A DNA stretch of 64,000 nt from Nymphaea colorata (lineage: Eukaryota; Streptophyta; Magnoliopsida; Nymphaeales; Nymphaeaceae). The translations under genes and the position numbers were made by a program. This document shows positions 49,116-60,899 of this stretch, piece by piece. Positions within the stretch are counted from its first letter, which is position 1, and every line of letters begins with the position of its first letter. A model generated the notes under the pieces. It saw nothing but the letters and a program-made list of their open reading frames with translations. It did not search any database and was not told the DNA's origin. The stretch spans positions 22,877,300-22,941,299 of the forward strand of contig NC_045142.1 of NCBI RefSeq assembly GCF_008831285.2, read 5' to 3'.

Positions 49116-50319
49116 ATCAGGATTAACTTCTCTTTTAAGTGACTTACAAAGACTTTTCACTTAAATTTTTTTTGAAATTTAAAAACCTTCCTCTGCATCC
49201 AACCGGGCCTAAGTTAAGTGATGTAATGGAACAATCCCCATATGTCATTATTGCTTTATGTTTAACTATTCCAACTCGTTCATTTTTTATTAATAACAAA
49301 GTTAGTCATGTGATTATTTTATGCATGCATAACTTAGGCATATTTGCAGAAAAGTACACTTACCATGTGTTTTCTTGAAATGTTGTTTTTTTTTTTTTAT
49401 AACAGCTGAATTGAATTGCGGTTGTCGAGCAGGGTATATGTTATGGCTCTTAACACCGGACAGTGTCTCAAAGCCAAAGGTTAAAAATAATCAAAATTCT
49501 CTAAAATTTAGGGGGTAAAAATGAAATAAGAAAAAAGGCTACATACGAAAATGACAAAAATGCCCTTCTTGTTGAAGATTGGGAACACGGCTTTCCTTGT
49601 TAGCTATGTAAAATGGAATGCCCTTCGTTACCTTTTTTTTTTATAATAAAATTAAAGTATTAGTATTTTAAATTAATTTAAAAATAAAAAAATGAAAACA
49701 TGTATTGGTATTGCATTGACGATACAATATAATATATCAACTGATACGCTCCGATCTTCTAAGTTACTATAAAAATGGAGGATGTTTTTGAGTCGATACA
49801 TATTTAATCATATTATGACATATTCGGTTTTTTTTACCTGTTTATAGTTACTAGATAATTATATTAAATTATTTTAAAAAATAAAAAGTAATTAAGATTT
49901 TTCTACGCCTTGTCGGCCAGCATTGAGCCACAACGAGCCTGATCGTGAGATCGCTCCATCCCAGTGCCCTGATGCCACGTGTCATTCGTACGGCTCCTTC
50001 ATGTTCAAAACAAAGGAAGAAATGGGATCTCAGTTGTAACTGATGGATCCAAATTTGGCTGTAATTGGATCTGAATCCGTTAATTCTTGCCATGTTATCG
50101 GATCCAATACAAAAGTACCACAAAAGACTTACTGAATTCAATAAAATAGGAAGAAACATACGATATAAATGTAATTAAATTTTGAATTCAGTTCATGAAA
50201 ATAATCAAATAATAGAAAGTCCGGATCGCATGCGAGAAATTGAGTTCCAATCAAAACCGAGATGAACTTCTTGATCTCAACACCAAGCATAGATTGATTT
50301 TACATCAAAATCTAATTAT

Positions 50320-50356
<37 letters not shown>

Positions 50357-50591
50357 AAACTGAGTAGTGATTCTTACTATCCAAAGTCACCCAACTTATT
50401 CATGTGACTATTTGATCCATTGTTTTTTATTATCTTATTAGTTAAAACATTTTTCTCCTTATTTTCTTTTCAACCTTCTTTTAAGATAGATCAAACAACT
50501 CTTGTAAGTGAACCAACTGTCAAATGTTTAACAAACATATTCATTCACCATTCATATATATATATATATATATATATATGCCTCAATGGTC

Positions 50592-50742
50592 GATGACTAA
50601 AAATTAAATATTGGCTTTTAAAAAACAATCGCCATATAAGTATTATCGATTGTTTATGAAGATATAGCTGTTCATGGTGTTTTATTGTTTTTAGTAACGA
50701 TGATTGTATTTTTTGCTATAGTTTTTTTAATTTTTAATCATC
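50592..50742. mobile_element. MITE-like element with gatgactaaaaattaaa inverted ends
   Basis: The 17-bp left end (50592-50608) and the 17-bp right end (50726-50742) are inverted copies with one mismatch. The 150-bp element is noncoding and AT-rich. End sequences resemble those of other elements in the window (see findings). Confidence 0.6.
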
Positions 50743-51598
50743 CAACGATATGAAAAATAATAGTGTAAAGATGGATTTATGAACGATCAATGTTGTGTAA
50801 GTGAAAACCAAAGTTGTATTCTTTTTTGTATATAATCACAAAGCTTGCAAATTGAGCAAATATGAGAATCGGATGTACTAATGATGAGGCATCCGATCAA
50901 TTGTATTATATATTGATTAACTGAATCGAAGATGTATTAGATATGACCCGTAAACTTACTTTTTTTGTGTAAATGACAGTTTTATCAATTATTAATTAAG
51001 TTGAAAGCATGGAAAAGAAGTCATATTTGCTCAATTTATATATTTAAAACTATTCACAAAATGTGACATATAAAATCCGTTTGCCCAAGAAAAAAAAGAA
51101 GAAGAATGATACAATTTAATTTTGAAAGACTAACTTTGCACATTTCACTTAAACCTAATGAACCAATAATTAGATCGATTTGACGATTGATAAATTAACT
51201 TACTCAATTTATATATTTAAAAAATTCATATAGAAAAAGAGACCCCATTGCATTAATCTCTTGGGCTAACCAAGGTTGTGTGAGAATGATCCATTAAAGA
51301 GTAAAGTGGAAGGCTGCCCAAAATTGGGAGGTGCGTCTGCGTGGTCGTCTTGTCACGCTTCTCTCTAACTTTTTAACGACATTCTCGATGGGGATGTGAA
51401 CCAGCGTCTACTGAGGAATGATGAGAAACGAATATGAAATTGGGTGGAAAAAGAAAGAGAATAGAAGAATGATTGTGTTCTTGTTTTCCTCTCATGGGTT
51501 TGATAAAAATGCCTTTCTTCCTTGTCGTGTTTGTGGCAGAAAGTGAGTGTTGGGGTGTGTGTGCTTCTCCTTTGTCTGTCCTCTCTGTCAAGTGTTCA

Positions 51599-51607
51599 TG
51601 AGGTAGA
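51599..51607 (+). promoter_or_regulatory. minimal upstream ORF (ATG AGG TAG)
   Basis: In the leader of the gene starting at 51611, a two-codon reading frame ends in TAG three bases before the main ATG. Termination so close to the main start could limit reinitiation. The main ATG context is gaagaATGac. Confidence 0.6.
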
Positions 51608-51610
51608 AGA

Positions 51611-54600
51611 ATGACGGGGTCGGAATCGAGCGGGAAGAGGAGTAGAGACCCTGAAGATGCTGTCTATCTGGATAATTTTCATTCCCACAAACGATATCTC
51701 AGCGAGGTGTTTATTTTTTGCCTTCAGATTGTTTCTCTTGCCATTTTTGTGGATGGAAACCAGTTTTGATTCCATTTTTTTTCTGCTTGTTTCTGAGTTT
51801 GGTGGATGAATTAGTGACTTTTCTCAAATGGGTGTCCGATTCTTGTTCATAGTCCTTCGATGGTTTTGACTTTTAGTTTGTATTAGTGAAGGATATGGTG
51901 GTCGAGTTGCCAGTTTTGTCTCTTTTTTAGGGCTTGCGCTTTGTTTTTTTGTTTTTTCTTTTGGTTGCTGATGACTGCGACCTTGGTGGTCGTGTTGCCT
52001 TTTTCTTGTTTTCATTGGTGCTCTGTTGTGGAAGTTTACAAGATGGTATAACGAACTTTTGATTATTGTTGCAGATGATGGCGTGCAGTTTAAATGGTTT
52101 AACAGTCGGAGACTCTCTCGCTGAGAATCACAGAACTTCGCCGTCTCGATTTGATCCCTTGGATTCGCCAGCCAGATCAGAGACCATTGGCTATTCTAGG
52201 TTGAATGGTCATTTCTGTTGATCCTTTCACTGCCTGTTGAGTTTAATGCACTTATTATTGAGATATTGGTCTCTTCTTTGTGTGCAGTTTTTCAATAAAC
52301 TAGTGCATTTACAGTTAGTTTTTTTTTTTTTTGGTGAATCTGAAGCCTGAGGTTCTTTGCTGTTGAACTTGGGCATTGCATGCGATCGTTGATGACTTAT
52401 TTACTAGTTGGGAATTTGACCCTTTAGTCGGTTGGTATTCGTAAGTGTGGTATGCTAAATTTTATTATCTCGCTTGTTAAATGTCCAAATATTCGACTTA
52501 GATAAGTTATACTTATGCCATGATCAGTTACTCTTGCTTGTTATCAATAGCAATTACTAGAAGTGGTAATGCTAACATACCGGTCTCATTAGAGAAGATC
52601 CTGCACAGGCACTGAAATATGTCCAGAAGAAGAGGGCCTGAAACCCTACATTAACTCTGGTATCATATGATAGCTTTAGTATATGAATCCTTTATTGGTG
52701 GCCCATGAACTTCTAATGGGATTTCTTGATGAATTGGACAAGTGTCCAGGGAGCGACATGGAAGTTGGAATAACTGTCCTCTAAAGGTTTCTGGATCAGA
52801 ACTGTATCATGGTTTCTGCTTTTCTTTTTCGTACTTGGGAGAAAGTCATAAAAGATGAACTTGGAGCATTGAGAAGGAACTTGGAAATATTCTTGTTTTG
52901 TTTGACCTTCAACATATGGTACGACATGTGGTTTTAGTGTCTTGACAGAGAGAAGAGCTCATACTGTTTCTCGAACTGATTCCAGACACAATTGCCCCTC
53001 GTATCCTTCTCTCTGAAAATGAATAATTCTTGAAATTGCAAAGTGTTACTGTCACTAGCCAATATTCTTCTACATACTTTGCTCTTGCTATGTCAGGATA
53101 TAACAGTGAATTTTGAGGGCAACAACAAACGATTTCTTTGATTTGTGATTTTCTTTAACCAAGCTTGATTTAGTTTAAGGTTTTAATGAGCCATGAAGAT
53201 TTAATTTCTTTTCTGGTGATAAATATGTGCAAAGACAATTGCGGAATTTTCAAGTGCATGGTAAATGGACTTGTTAGCTAAATGGGGTCCTGATTCCTCT
53301 TTGGTTGACTGCATAATGTATCATTTGATGTCAATAATAACACAACGGCAAGCCAAACGCATTTTTCATGTCATTTCAGTTTCATCTTTGCACTCTACTT
53401 AACCACTTCTCATTTGTAAAATTTTCAGTGGCAGAACTGATGGTAAAAAATTGGTTTCTCCCATTACTAGATGTCCTTTGAATTCATCAATATATTGGGA
53501 TCTGGTTTGCATTTGGTTACTTGTTCCATTCTTTTTGGCTCATGTTAATTGAAACCTTAGAGAAGGGTTAGAAAATGTTGTTAATTTTTTCTAATGGGAG
53601 TTCATGCATGCTTGCTTATGCTTTTCATTTGGCATACCCCTCATTGAAGTAATTTACTGCCTTGTGTTGTGTTCAATGATTTTCTGCTTTGAGAATTTCA
53701 AATCATTGTATTTTTTACTCGACCAATTAATCTATTACAAAGAACATGGCCTTGCTCATTATGATCTGTCCTTTAACTTTTTATGATACTCTCAACCTTG
53801 TCGTAAGCATGGTAAGAATATAATACGTACTGAAAGATGGTCTCTGCCAGATTCTTTCAGTTGAGCTTGGAATGCAATTTTGTACTCTCCGTGTCTGTCT
53901 GGCAACAGTGTTTAACTTTATCTTCTCTCTTTCATTCTTTTAGCATTTGTTTCTACCATGGTTCGGGCTGGATAATGATGTCAGTTGGTATAAGAAAGCT
54001 TTTCCTGGTTGACCAGGAGCATACAATATAAGTCTGGCCATGGTGGCATTGGTTTTTCTCTTTTTGTTCTGGAAGTTTTGGTGATGATCTGCATTTTGTA
54101 TTGGTATAAAAGTATGAAGAAATGATTTGGATATTAGCAAGCATTCTCTGCAGTTGAGTGCTAAGATTCGATGCAAGTGCACTTGGTATTTTATGGAAAT
54201 TTATTTTGTCTGGTTAAAATTTATGTGTTCTTAGATTGTGGAATTTGGCATGGTACCGAAGTCTAGCCTTTTGGGACATTTGGAGAACTATGCAATAGAT
54301 AGAAAAATTTTATCAGTCCCAAAAGAGTTGCAAAAGGCGATTCTAATTGCTAACTGACTAGGACTTGGATTTGCTCAAACTAGTAGATCTGTCTTTATAT
54401 TCTCGAGGCATTTTCTTACGAGTGATTTTAAGAAGATGGAATGGGTTGGGAACTTGGGACTAAGCACACTGTTAATTTGTTGCACCGATTCTAACAGAGT
54501 TTCTTTAGATCCCCAAAAAGAAAATTACGAATCATATTTTTAAAAGTTTTTCGGCCTTAAATGCCAAAGACTTGTTGGTTTTTCTTGCTTTGTGGTGCAT

Positions 54601-55566
54601 GATCTATGTGAACACATCCATGTTTACCTCAGCTTACACCAAATTTGTCTCTGTCCTGGCTCGTGTGCTTTGCTTCTTGTGGTGAAATTTGCAGCCTAAG
54701 ATGCACAACTTGGTTCTCTTCTGATCACGTATCTAGGAAAATACTTATAGTATTTGTTTGTCTAAAGACAAGCCTTCAACAATGGTGTTATATCAATTTC
54801 TTGTTTAATTTGACCTCGTTTCTTTTTGGCCTGCGATTTCAGGGATGAACTCTGCTCACCATATTCTCCAATGTCAGAAGACTCTGATGATTCTAGATGT
54901 TGTGAGCCTTCGTTGAGCACCTCCATAGCTCAAACTGACAGCTGTTCCAGGCCCACAAGTCCGGTTTCTCCTTGCAGACATCATCACAGATCAGGATTTG
55001 GCTGTACAACGATTCCTACCACATTTACGGCTTCTTCATTGTGCATTCCCTCTCTGGTAATGGGTAACTCTCAGCAGAGGCAGAGGAACACAGAATCTGA
55101 AGGCAGGTTCCCTTCCTCACCCAGTGACATTTGTCACTCTCCTGACTTGAGGCGTGCTGCCCTCTTGCGCTCTGTGCAGATGAAGGCACAACCACAGCGA
55201 CCTTTGGCCTTCGAGTTGCAGTTCGGTAGTCGTCCTGCCATTCAACACTTTGAGGAGATTGACAACAATGCTTGCTCCTTTGCAAAACCTATGGTTGATG
55301 AGAGGGGATATCCATGTGGTTCTGCAACAAGAAGCTTGGAACATGTTGAAAACTTGCTTCTTGAGGATTGCTCGTCATCAGGAATAGCTGAAGGTAATTC
55401 GTGCCACCAGAAATGTTACAGGAGGATAAACTTGAAGGATGATGCAGGAAGAGGGGTTAAGGAACCAGGGGAAGAGGTCTTTGAAGGGAATGTGCAGACA
55501 AAGTTGCTGTCAGGTGGTAAAAGATCAGTACTTGGACATGCTAAAGCTTGCAGTGCTTACAAATGA
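51611..55566 (+). CDS. plant-specific protein of unknown function
   Basis: Three exons, 51611-51706, 52075-52199 and 54843-55566, GT-AG with matching phases, encode 314 residues. The N-terminus MTGSESSGKRSRDPEDAVYL and MMACSLNGLTVGDSLAENHR are joined by intron 1. The last exon starts inside Arg74 and carries SPYSPMSEDSDDS (about 79-91), FPSSPSDICHSPDLRR (163-178) and AALLRSVQMK (179-188). From memory, this order of motifs marks a land-plant family without assigned function; I know of no catalytic domain. It is Ser/Pro-rich, probably soluble, with a basic KRSR patch that could be a nuclear signal. Intron 2 is 2.6 kb. Open frames reading across the exon 3 acceptor are artefacts of the same frame. 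A candidate AATAAA signal lies near 56007. Confidence 0.75.
52200..54842. other. intron 2 of the unknown-protein gene
   Basis: T-rich intronic sequence with no domain-bearing open frame and no obvious transposon. Its acceptor reads gcgatttcag. Confidence 0.75.
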
Positions 55567-57155
55567 TTTCTGCATGAATATTGTGGCAGTCAGTTTTGTA
55601 TGTATTGAATGATAGGATAGTTGTGAGGGTTATCTCATGCCCCATTGACCCAGAAGCACATAAACAAGAACTGTGCTTTTTGTGGAACACAAATGCATGT
55701 AGGCACTGAAGCTAATCATGAATATTATTAACATTCCAATGAATCCTGATCAATTACGGGTCCGTAAGTCTTCACCGATGGCAGATGCACTTTGATTTTT
55801 GGCTGGCTTTTGCTCATCTCTTTTGGTTCTGTGTGGCAGCACTCTATAACTCCTTTGTGCGGTCCGTGAGTCGCTGTAGGAATAGGGTTGGTTGCATCTG
55901 ACCTAACAGATGATTTTGTGTTCGATATAGCTCAAAATTCTTCAAGGGAATACAACACAAGAAAGCAGAATACATATGAGATGTAATTTTAGACGTCAAT
56001 TCGGTCAATAAAATAAAATTCATACTTCTAAATCTAGTTATATACTTAGAATTCATTCATTTCACGGATTTGTTTATCATTTGTTGCTCTTTAGTGATAG
56101 CAAATTTGACAATGTTGTAAAATTAAAATGCTATGATCAGTGTAATTAGGTTTGGCCAAAAAACATACCTTTTTAATCTTTGATCGTTACAAGTGTTAGA
56201 GGCGTTGTCCAAGGCTCTGGCTAATTGCAATGAATACTGAGTATTTACTATCCGAAGAAAGAAAAGCTTTATTACTGGTTCTAAGCAACCCTGGTTCGCA
56301 GAGAATGACAATCCCAAGGAGTTGCCGAGAAGCACCGTCTGCCTACTAAGATTTTCAAATTACTTGTGACTGCAGTGCGGTGATCAAGAGGAGGAAAGGC
56401 ATTTCATTTGAAAATGATTAGGTTCTACTTTATTTCAGCTTCCTAGGGGCATCTCTCTCTCTCTATACATATACACACACACACACACACACACACGGCC
56501 TCCAGGAATGGAAATTTCAGACCAAAGAAAAAAGGCCTGCAAACATGATCATGAACAAACACAAACAAATGCACCAACCATATTGTTCTGTTAAACTCAA
56601 TCTCATAAGGTGCTACTTCATATCCACAGGCAATCAGAAGAACGTCCTCCCGAAATTTTGATAAAATATAACAGTGGCACGTCTTGCAAAAATATTCTGG
56701 TTCCACCTCTACACATGCACAGGTATGCACAAGGAATGTACAATGAATGAGAAGTCAAACGAATCATTTGATTAATAATTAACTTTTGGTTTGGCCCAAA
56801 TCTAAGTTCGAATCCTACCAAATCCAAACCTAGTTGCACCTACTCAGCAAGGATATTTGGTTCAATAGTTAATAGCTGGATTGAATAAGAAAATTCACGT
56901 CGCATTAATCATCGGATGCAAATAAGATATAGTGCTTTCTTTCTTTCAGTAGCCAATAGACATTCAACTTTCCAGTCTGATAAGTTTTTAAAAACACATG
57001 CACATGAACTGAAAGATCTCCGTAAAGAACCAAATGTATACAGATTTCTTCATATACATACTGCTTTCCAAAACAAAATTTGATTTAAAGCTGAAAATTA
57101 AGCCTTCCAACCCTCTGAAAGGAAAGAAGGGTGCAACATCCACTGGAAACCACTC
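55567..57155. other. convergent 3' region between the unknown-protein gene and RPA3
   Basis: The two genes point towards each other, so this 1.6 kb holds both 3' untranslated regions. A CT/AC microsatellite lies at 56452-56496. No gene seen. Confidence 0.7.
56452..56496. repeat. (CT)n/(AC)n microsatellite
   Basis: A CT run is linked by atacat to an AC run. Confidence 0.93.
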
Positions 57156-57909
57156 CTAGATGAACAGACTCTTGTACTCTGAATTTGCTAGATGACACAA
57201 CTTATTGAAGTTATCCAGAGCTGCAACAAAGAAACAAGTACAACAATGTCAGATTCTAATAAGCACTGGGCACATCAAATAATCTATCACTCATATGCGC
57301 TTCAAAATGAGCGTATCATGCCATTGGTGGACAATTATATATAGGGACATAAAGGTGGAGTAAATCAAAGTATTCCTGCAATACAACTAATAATAGGCTT
57401 GGTGAATAGCCGAGTCACTCCCCGGCATTATAGCAAGTATCAGAGATTCAGACACATTTGCAATTTGTAACTGAACAGAAATATAATGATGTTCAGAGCA
57501 AAATCTTCACCAATCATGGCACTGATGGAGGCACAGGAATTGGAAAAACCCCACTATCATATGGTCAGTACCATTAACCTGTGAATCTTATCATCAAGCT
57601 CAAATTATCTTCTGTAATTCTGCTTAAATGAATATGAATGATAAGAGACTTACCAAAAGTATCACCAAAATTTGTGCATATTTCAGCACGTATCGATTGA
57701 TTGCCGTCAGCAACACCAATAACTTCGACATATTGTGACAACTTGGAAGGAGTGAGGCCCTTAACAGATATTTGATGGCCATCTGGTGATTGCCCAGTAA
57801 GAATCCCACCATCATTCTGCAAAACCTTAACTACAGTCCGCACCCTACGCCCTGTATACATCTTTAATAGTTCTGCATTGACAAAAGCTGCAGGGCTAGA
57901 AATATCCAT
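57156..57909 (-). CDS. RPA3: replication protein A 14-kDa subunit (RPA3)
   Basis: The smallest subunit of the heterotrimeric single-stranded DNA-binding complex used in nuclear replication, repair and recombination. Two coding exons, 57654-57909 and 57156-57220 (minus strand, GT-AG, phase 1), give 106 residues, the usual size. The protein begins MDISSPAAFVNAELLKMY and continues through the OB-fold strands with GRRVRTVVKVL, ISVKGLTPSKLSQYVEVIGVAD and SIRAEICTNFGDTF. It ends NKLCHLANSEYKSLFI, which matches the family's C-terminal helix. A strong acceptor (cttttttgcag) lies four bases upstream of the ATG, so the leader is spliced; the likely partner donor is at 60824, about 2.9 kb upstream. The upstream exon is next to an E2F-type site, in keeping with a replication gene. 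Confidence 0.94.
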
Positions 57910-59693
57910 TCTTCTGCAAAAAAGAAAAAGACCTCATTTGACTTATCACTTGATGATTCAAGAGAAAGTGTGTTAAATGCAATAATGGACATACTTAATG
58001 CCATAATGGCAAAACTTTTTGCTTTACATTTCCAGACTAGATAATAATTGACCAGATATTAGCCATTAGGTTTTCACAAGGACCTCCAGTTCAACTGCTT
58101 GGTGCTTATGTAATGAAGCTAATTATCACTCAATTGTGTGATAAAACAAAGACAAAGAAAACAAGTGAATTAAAATGAGGTCAAATCAAATCTATATATC
58201 AACAATAAAATCAACACCTTCCAATTATTAAGAAATGTCATTTTTTTTCCTCGTCACATACATTTTACTTATTTTTGTGATTTACTTTATTTACAAATGC
58301 CTTTTTTCTATAATAGCACATGTCATTCCTACTTTTTTTTTTTCAGTGGTGAACTCCTTTAACCATTCCAATTTCCCTCATCAAATGAACCAAGCAAAGA
58401 AGAAAAATGAAAAAGCAAGTACCAGAGGAAATGGAAAATCATACTCATATTTAGAAAGGGAAGAGCGTGAACTTTACAAGATGAATGCTGTAAGCTTTTA
58501 GTTTACTCTTGCTTTCAGTAAATCGAGCACCCAAAAAGATAACGAACTAACCTAAACAATACTGAGGGTTCCCTAGGTAATAGGACTTCTGATTGGCCTT
58601 TCTTTATATTATATTAGAAAAGGATGTTTCTTTGTTGAAGTTCTATTTACATCTATTCACCAGTCAAGTTGGTCCACCGACACAGTGATGTGTCCATGAT
58701 TTGATAAAGTATTCTGTTTCTACATTTTGCTGATTCGTTGCTTTTAAACTTTAAAAGGTTAAACACCTATTTCCACTGTGGGTACGGTTAACTTCAGCTT
58801 CAGACTGATTGTTATTATCGTACAAAATACATTCTAGTTTTTCTCTTCTATTAAAATTAAGTGTACAAATTAATACGCAATTGGCAAAAGTTATCAAAGT
58901 TGCACATAGATCAAGTAGAAACCTAAGTATGAGACAAGACATCCCTCATTATAGGCTGTTGAAACAATGATATAGCAAAAGATTGTTAGTATGCTTCATT
59001 AGCAAAATCTTTCACTTATGTGTTGGTTTGTTTTAGCCTTTTAGGCACAAGAATAAAAGAAGAGAGATTTAAGATAAAGATCAACGGGGCATTGTTCAGG
59101 TTTCCAATCCGAGTAGGTTTTAGACATATAAATTGAAAGAAGGGACCTATGCTAATCCTTTTTATGTCAATGGTCCATATCCTTGCCACTAATTTCTCCA
59201 GATTTTGCTCCCTACTGACTCTTAAATGTTAGCTGACTAGCTCTGCTCAATCTCCACCTTATAAGCATAATTTCACAGAAATCACAAAGCACCCTCCAAT
59301 AATAACATATTATTTAAATTAAAAGAATCTTAGACAAGCAACAGCAATGCATTCTGACCAATAATACATGTCCAAGAGAAGAAAAACATTACAAACGGAG
59401 ATATTAAAAGCAATTGCATATAATTAAAAGATGGATAAATTATCTCCGACAGAACGCCAATAAATTGTGCACAACCCACAGTTGGAGTGAGACGGTTTCT
59501 CCATTTTCAAAGCATGATCAAACAAGAAAAAAATAACATGAAAAAATTACTTCCACAAACAAGACAATTTTCGGCAGATACTGGGAGTTCCGATCCACTC
59601 CACTTCAAGATTGAAAATCAAACCAGAAAGAAGCTAAGGAGAAAGTGAACCATCATCAGGCATCACTCCGTTAAACAGCTGATCGAACACGAG

Positions 59694-60036
59694 CAGAGAC
59701 AACAAAGCCCTATGTAACTCGTGATCCATGTACAGCCAATTCCATTTTTTTTCTCTTTCTTCTTTGCCTACGGTCATCAATTACTAGGGTCTCCCCTCGA
59801 CCAAAATAGAGGTGGCAGAATATAAACCCTACTTCCAATCCCAGCGCCTTTTCCAACTTTGAAAACCAAGTAAACGAATGCCCATCGAGTGAGAGATCAA
59901 CGAAAATTTCCAGTTTCATTAGGGGATCGTCCCAGCCCACAAAAACATAGGTCCTTTCTTCTTCTTCCCCCCCCCATGCATCTCACTCAATAAACCACCA
60001 CACAGAAAGAGGGAGAGAGGGAGAGGAGAGAGAGAG
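59694..60036. repeat. direct duplication, copy 1
   Basis: A segment of about 343 bp that recurs at 60474-60815 at an offset of 780 bp with few substitutions and single-base indels. The 76-codon minus-strand frame in this copy is broken by indels in the other copy, so it is not a conserved gene. Confidence 0.93.
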
Positions 60037-60473
60037 ACCCTAGGTTTGAAATGGTGGGGTTTATACTGCTGAGTGGAAAGATACTGCTTTCTCGACTTGT
60101 CAACTCAGTTCAAGATGTCTGCATTAGGCTAAGTAGTAGCTATCCACACTGATGGAGGCTAGTCTGATGACCAAGATATCTGGCTCGTTTCTTGACCACC
60201 TGAATATTATTCTTGAAGTTTCCAATCTCATTTTTCATGTTTCTGTCCTTGTTTTCACTTGTTTTCCATGATCAGCCACTTCATGTATTTCTTTTGCCCT
60301 TAAGTTAGTCTGCTTTCTGATCACTGTTCGGAAAAGTCATTGAGATTTAAGTATGATACCCACAGAGACATGCTCATCTGAACATAGCTGGTTATAGGCA
60401 ACAAGGGCAAGCAAACAGCAAATTGAACCACCTTGATCTTTAACAATCTCGTTAAATAGGGAAATAGGATTCA

Positions 60474-60815
60474 CAGAGACAACAAAGCCCTATGTAACTC
60501 GTGATCCATGTACAACCAATTCCATTTTTTTTTTCTTTCTTCTTTGCCTACGGTCATCAATTACTAGGGTCTCCCCTCGACCAAAATAGAGGTGGCAGAA
60601 TATAACCCCTACTTCCGATCCCAGCGACTTTTCCAACTTTGGAAACCAAGTAACGAATGCCCATCGAGTAAGAGATCAACAAAAATTTCCAGTTTCATTA
60701 GGGGATCGTCCTAGCCCCCAAAAACATAGGTCCTTTCTTCTTCGTTCTCCTCCCATGCATCTCCCTCCATAAACCACCGCACAGAAAGAGGGAGAGAGGG
60801 AAGGGGAGAGAGAGA
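60474..60815. repeat. direct duplication, copy 2
   Basis: Second copy of the 59694-60036 segment. Similarity begins at cagagacaacaaagccc and fades in the GA-rich tract just below the inferred RPA3 leader donor. Confidence 0.93.
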
Positions 60816-60824
60816 GGCTCTTAC

Positions 60825-60880
60825 CTTGGTAGTGATCAACTGGGATGCCCACCTGCAACAAAGAGAGAGAGATAGAGAGA
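60825..60880 (-). other. inferred first noncoding exon of RPA3
   Basis: CT-rich minus-strand sequence followed by GTGGGCATCCCAGTTGATC and a donor ACCAAG|GTAAGAG. It sits directly downstream of an E2F-type site, as expected at a transcription start. The 5' end is an estimate. Confidence 0.45.
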
Positions 60881-60888
60881 GGAATGGC

Positions 60889-60896
60889 GCGGGAAA
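60889..60896 (-). promoter_or_regulatory. E2F-type site of RPA3
   Basis: Minus strand reads TTTCCCGCGCC, containing canonical TTTCCCGC, immediately upstream of the CT-rich inferred first exon. Confidence 0.55.
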
Positions 60897-60899
60897 GTA

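Larger units (their letters stand above)
44840..51598. other. intergenic region between divergent DUF1645 and unknown-protein genes
   Basis: 6.8 kb without a supportable gene. It holds an (AT)n(AG)n microsatellite (45285-45357), a perfect 14-bp palindrome (45606-45619), a tRNA-like segment near 46018-46110, a gtgggcaa-type degenerate repeat at 46440-46690, a 25-bp perfect tandem duplication (48020-48069), a second tRNA-like segment near 49040-49115, AT arrays at 50325-50351 and 50555-50579, and a MITE-like element at 50592-50742. Confidence 0.65.
57914..60824. other. inferred RPA3 leader intron
   Basis: 2.9 kb bounded on the minus strand by a good donor (ACCAAG|GTAAGAG, GT at 60823-60824) and a strong acceptor (TTTTTTGCAG just before AAGA-ATG). 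It holds one whole copy of a 343-bp duplicated segment and nearly all of the other. No other gene is seen in it. This is inference from splice signals; no transcript was available. Confidence 0.5.

Noticed and set aside
54645-54848. 67-codon plus-strand frame and the upstream-extended start of the last exon
   Set aside because: They read through intron 2 and its acceptor; the spliced model preserves frame from the conserved N-terminal exons.
59710-59940. 76-codon minus-strand frame in duplication copy 1
   Set aside because: Indels in copy 2 break the frame, so it is not under coding constraint.
60825-60861. Short peptide VGIPVDHYQ before a donor, reminiscent of the J-like start of plastid-division ARC6-type proteins
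   Set aside because: No following exons of such a protein exist on this strand before RPA3, and the position and splice signals fit an RPA3 leader exon better.
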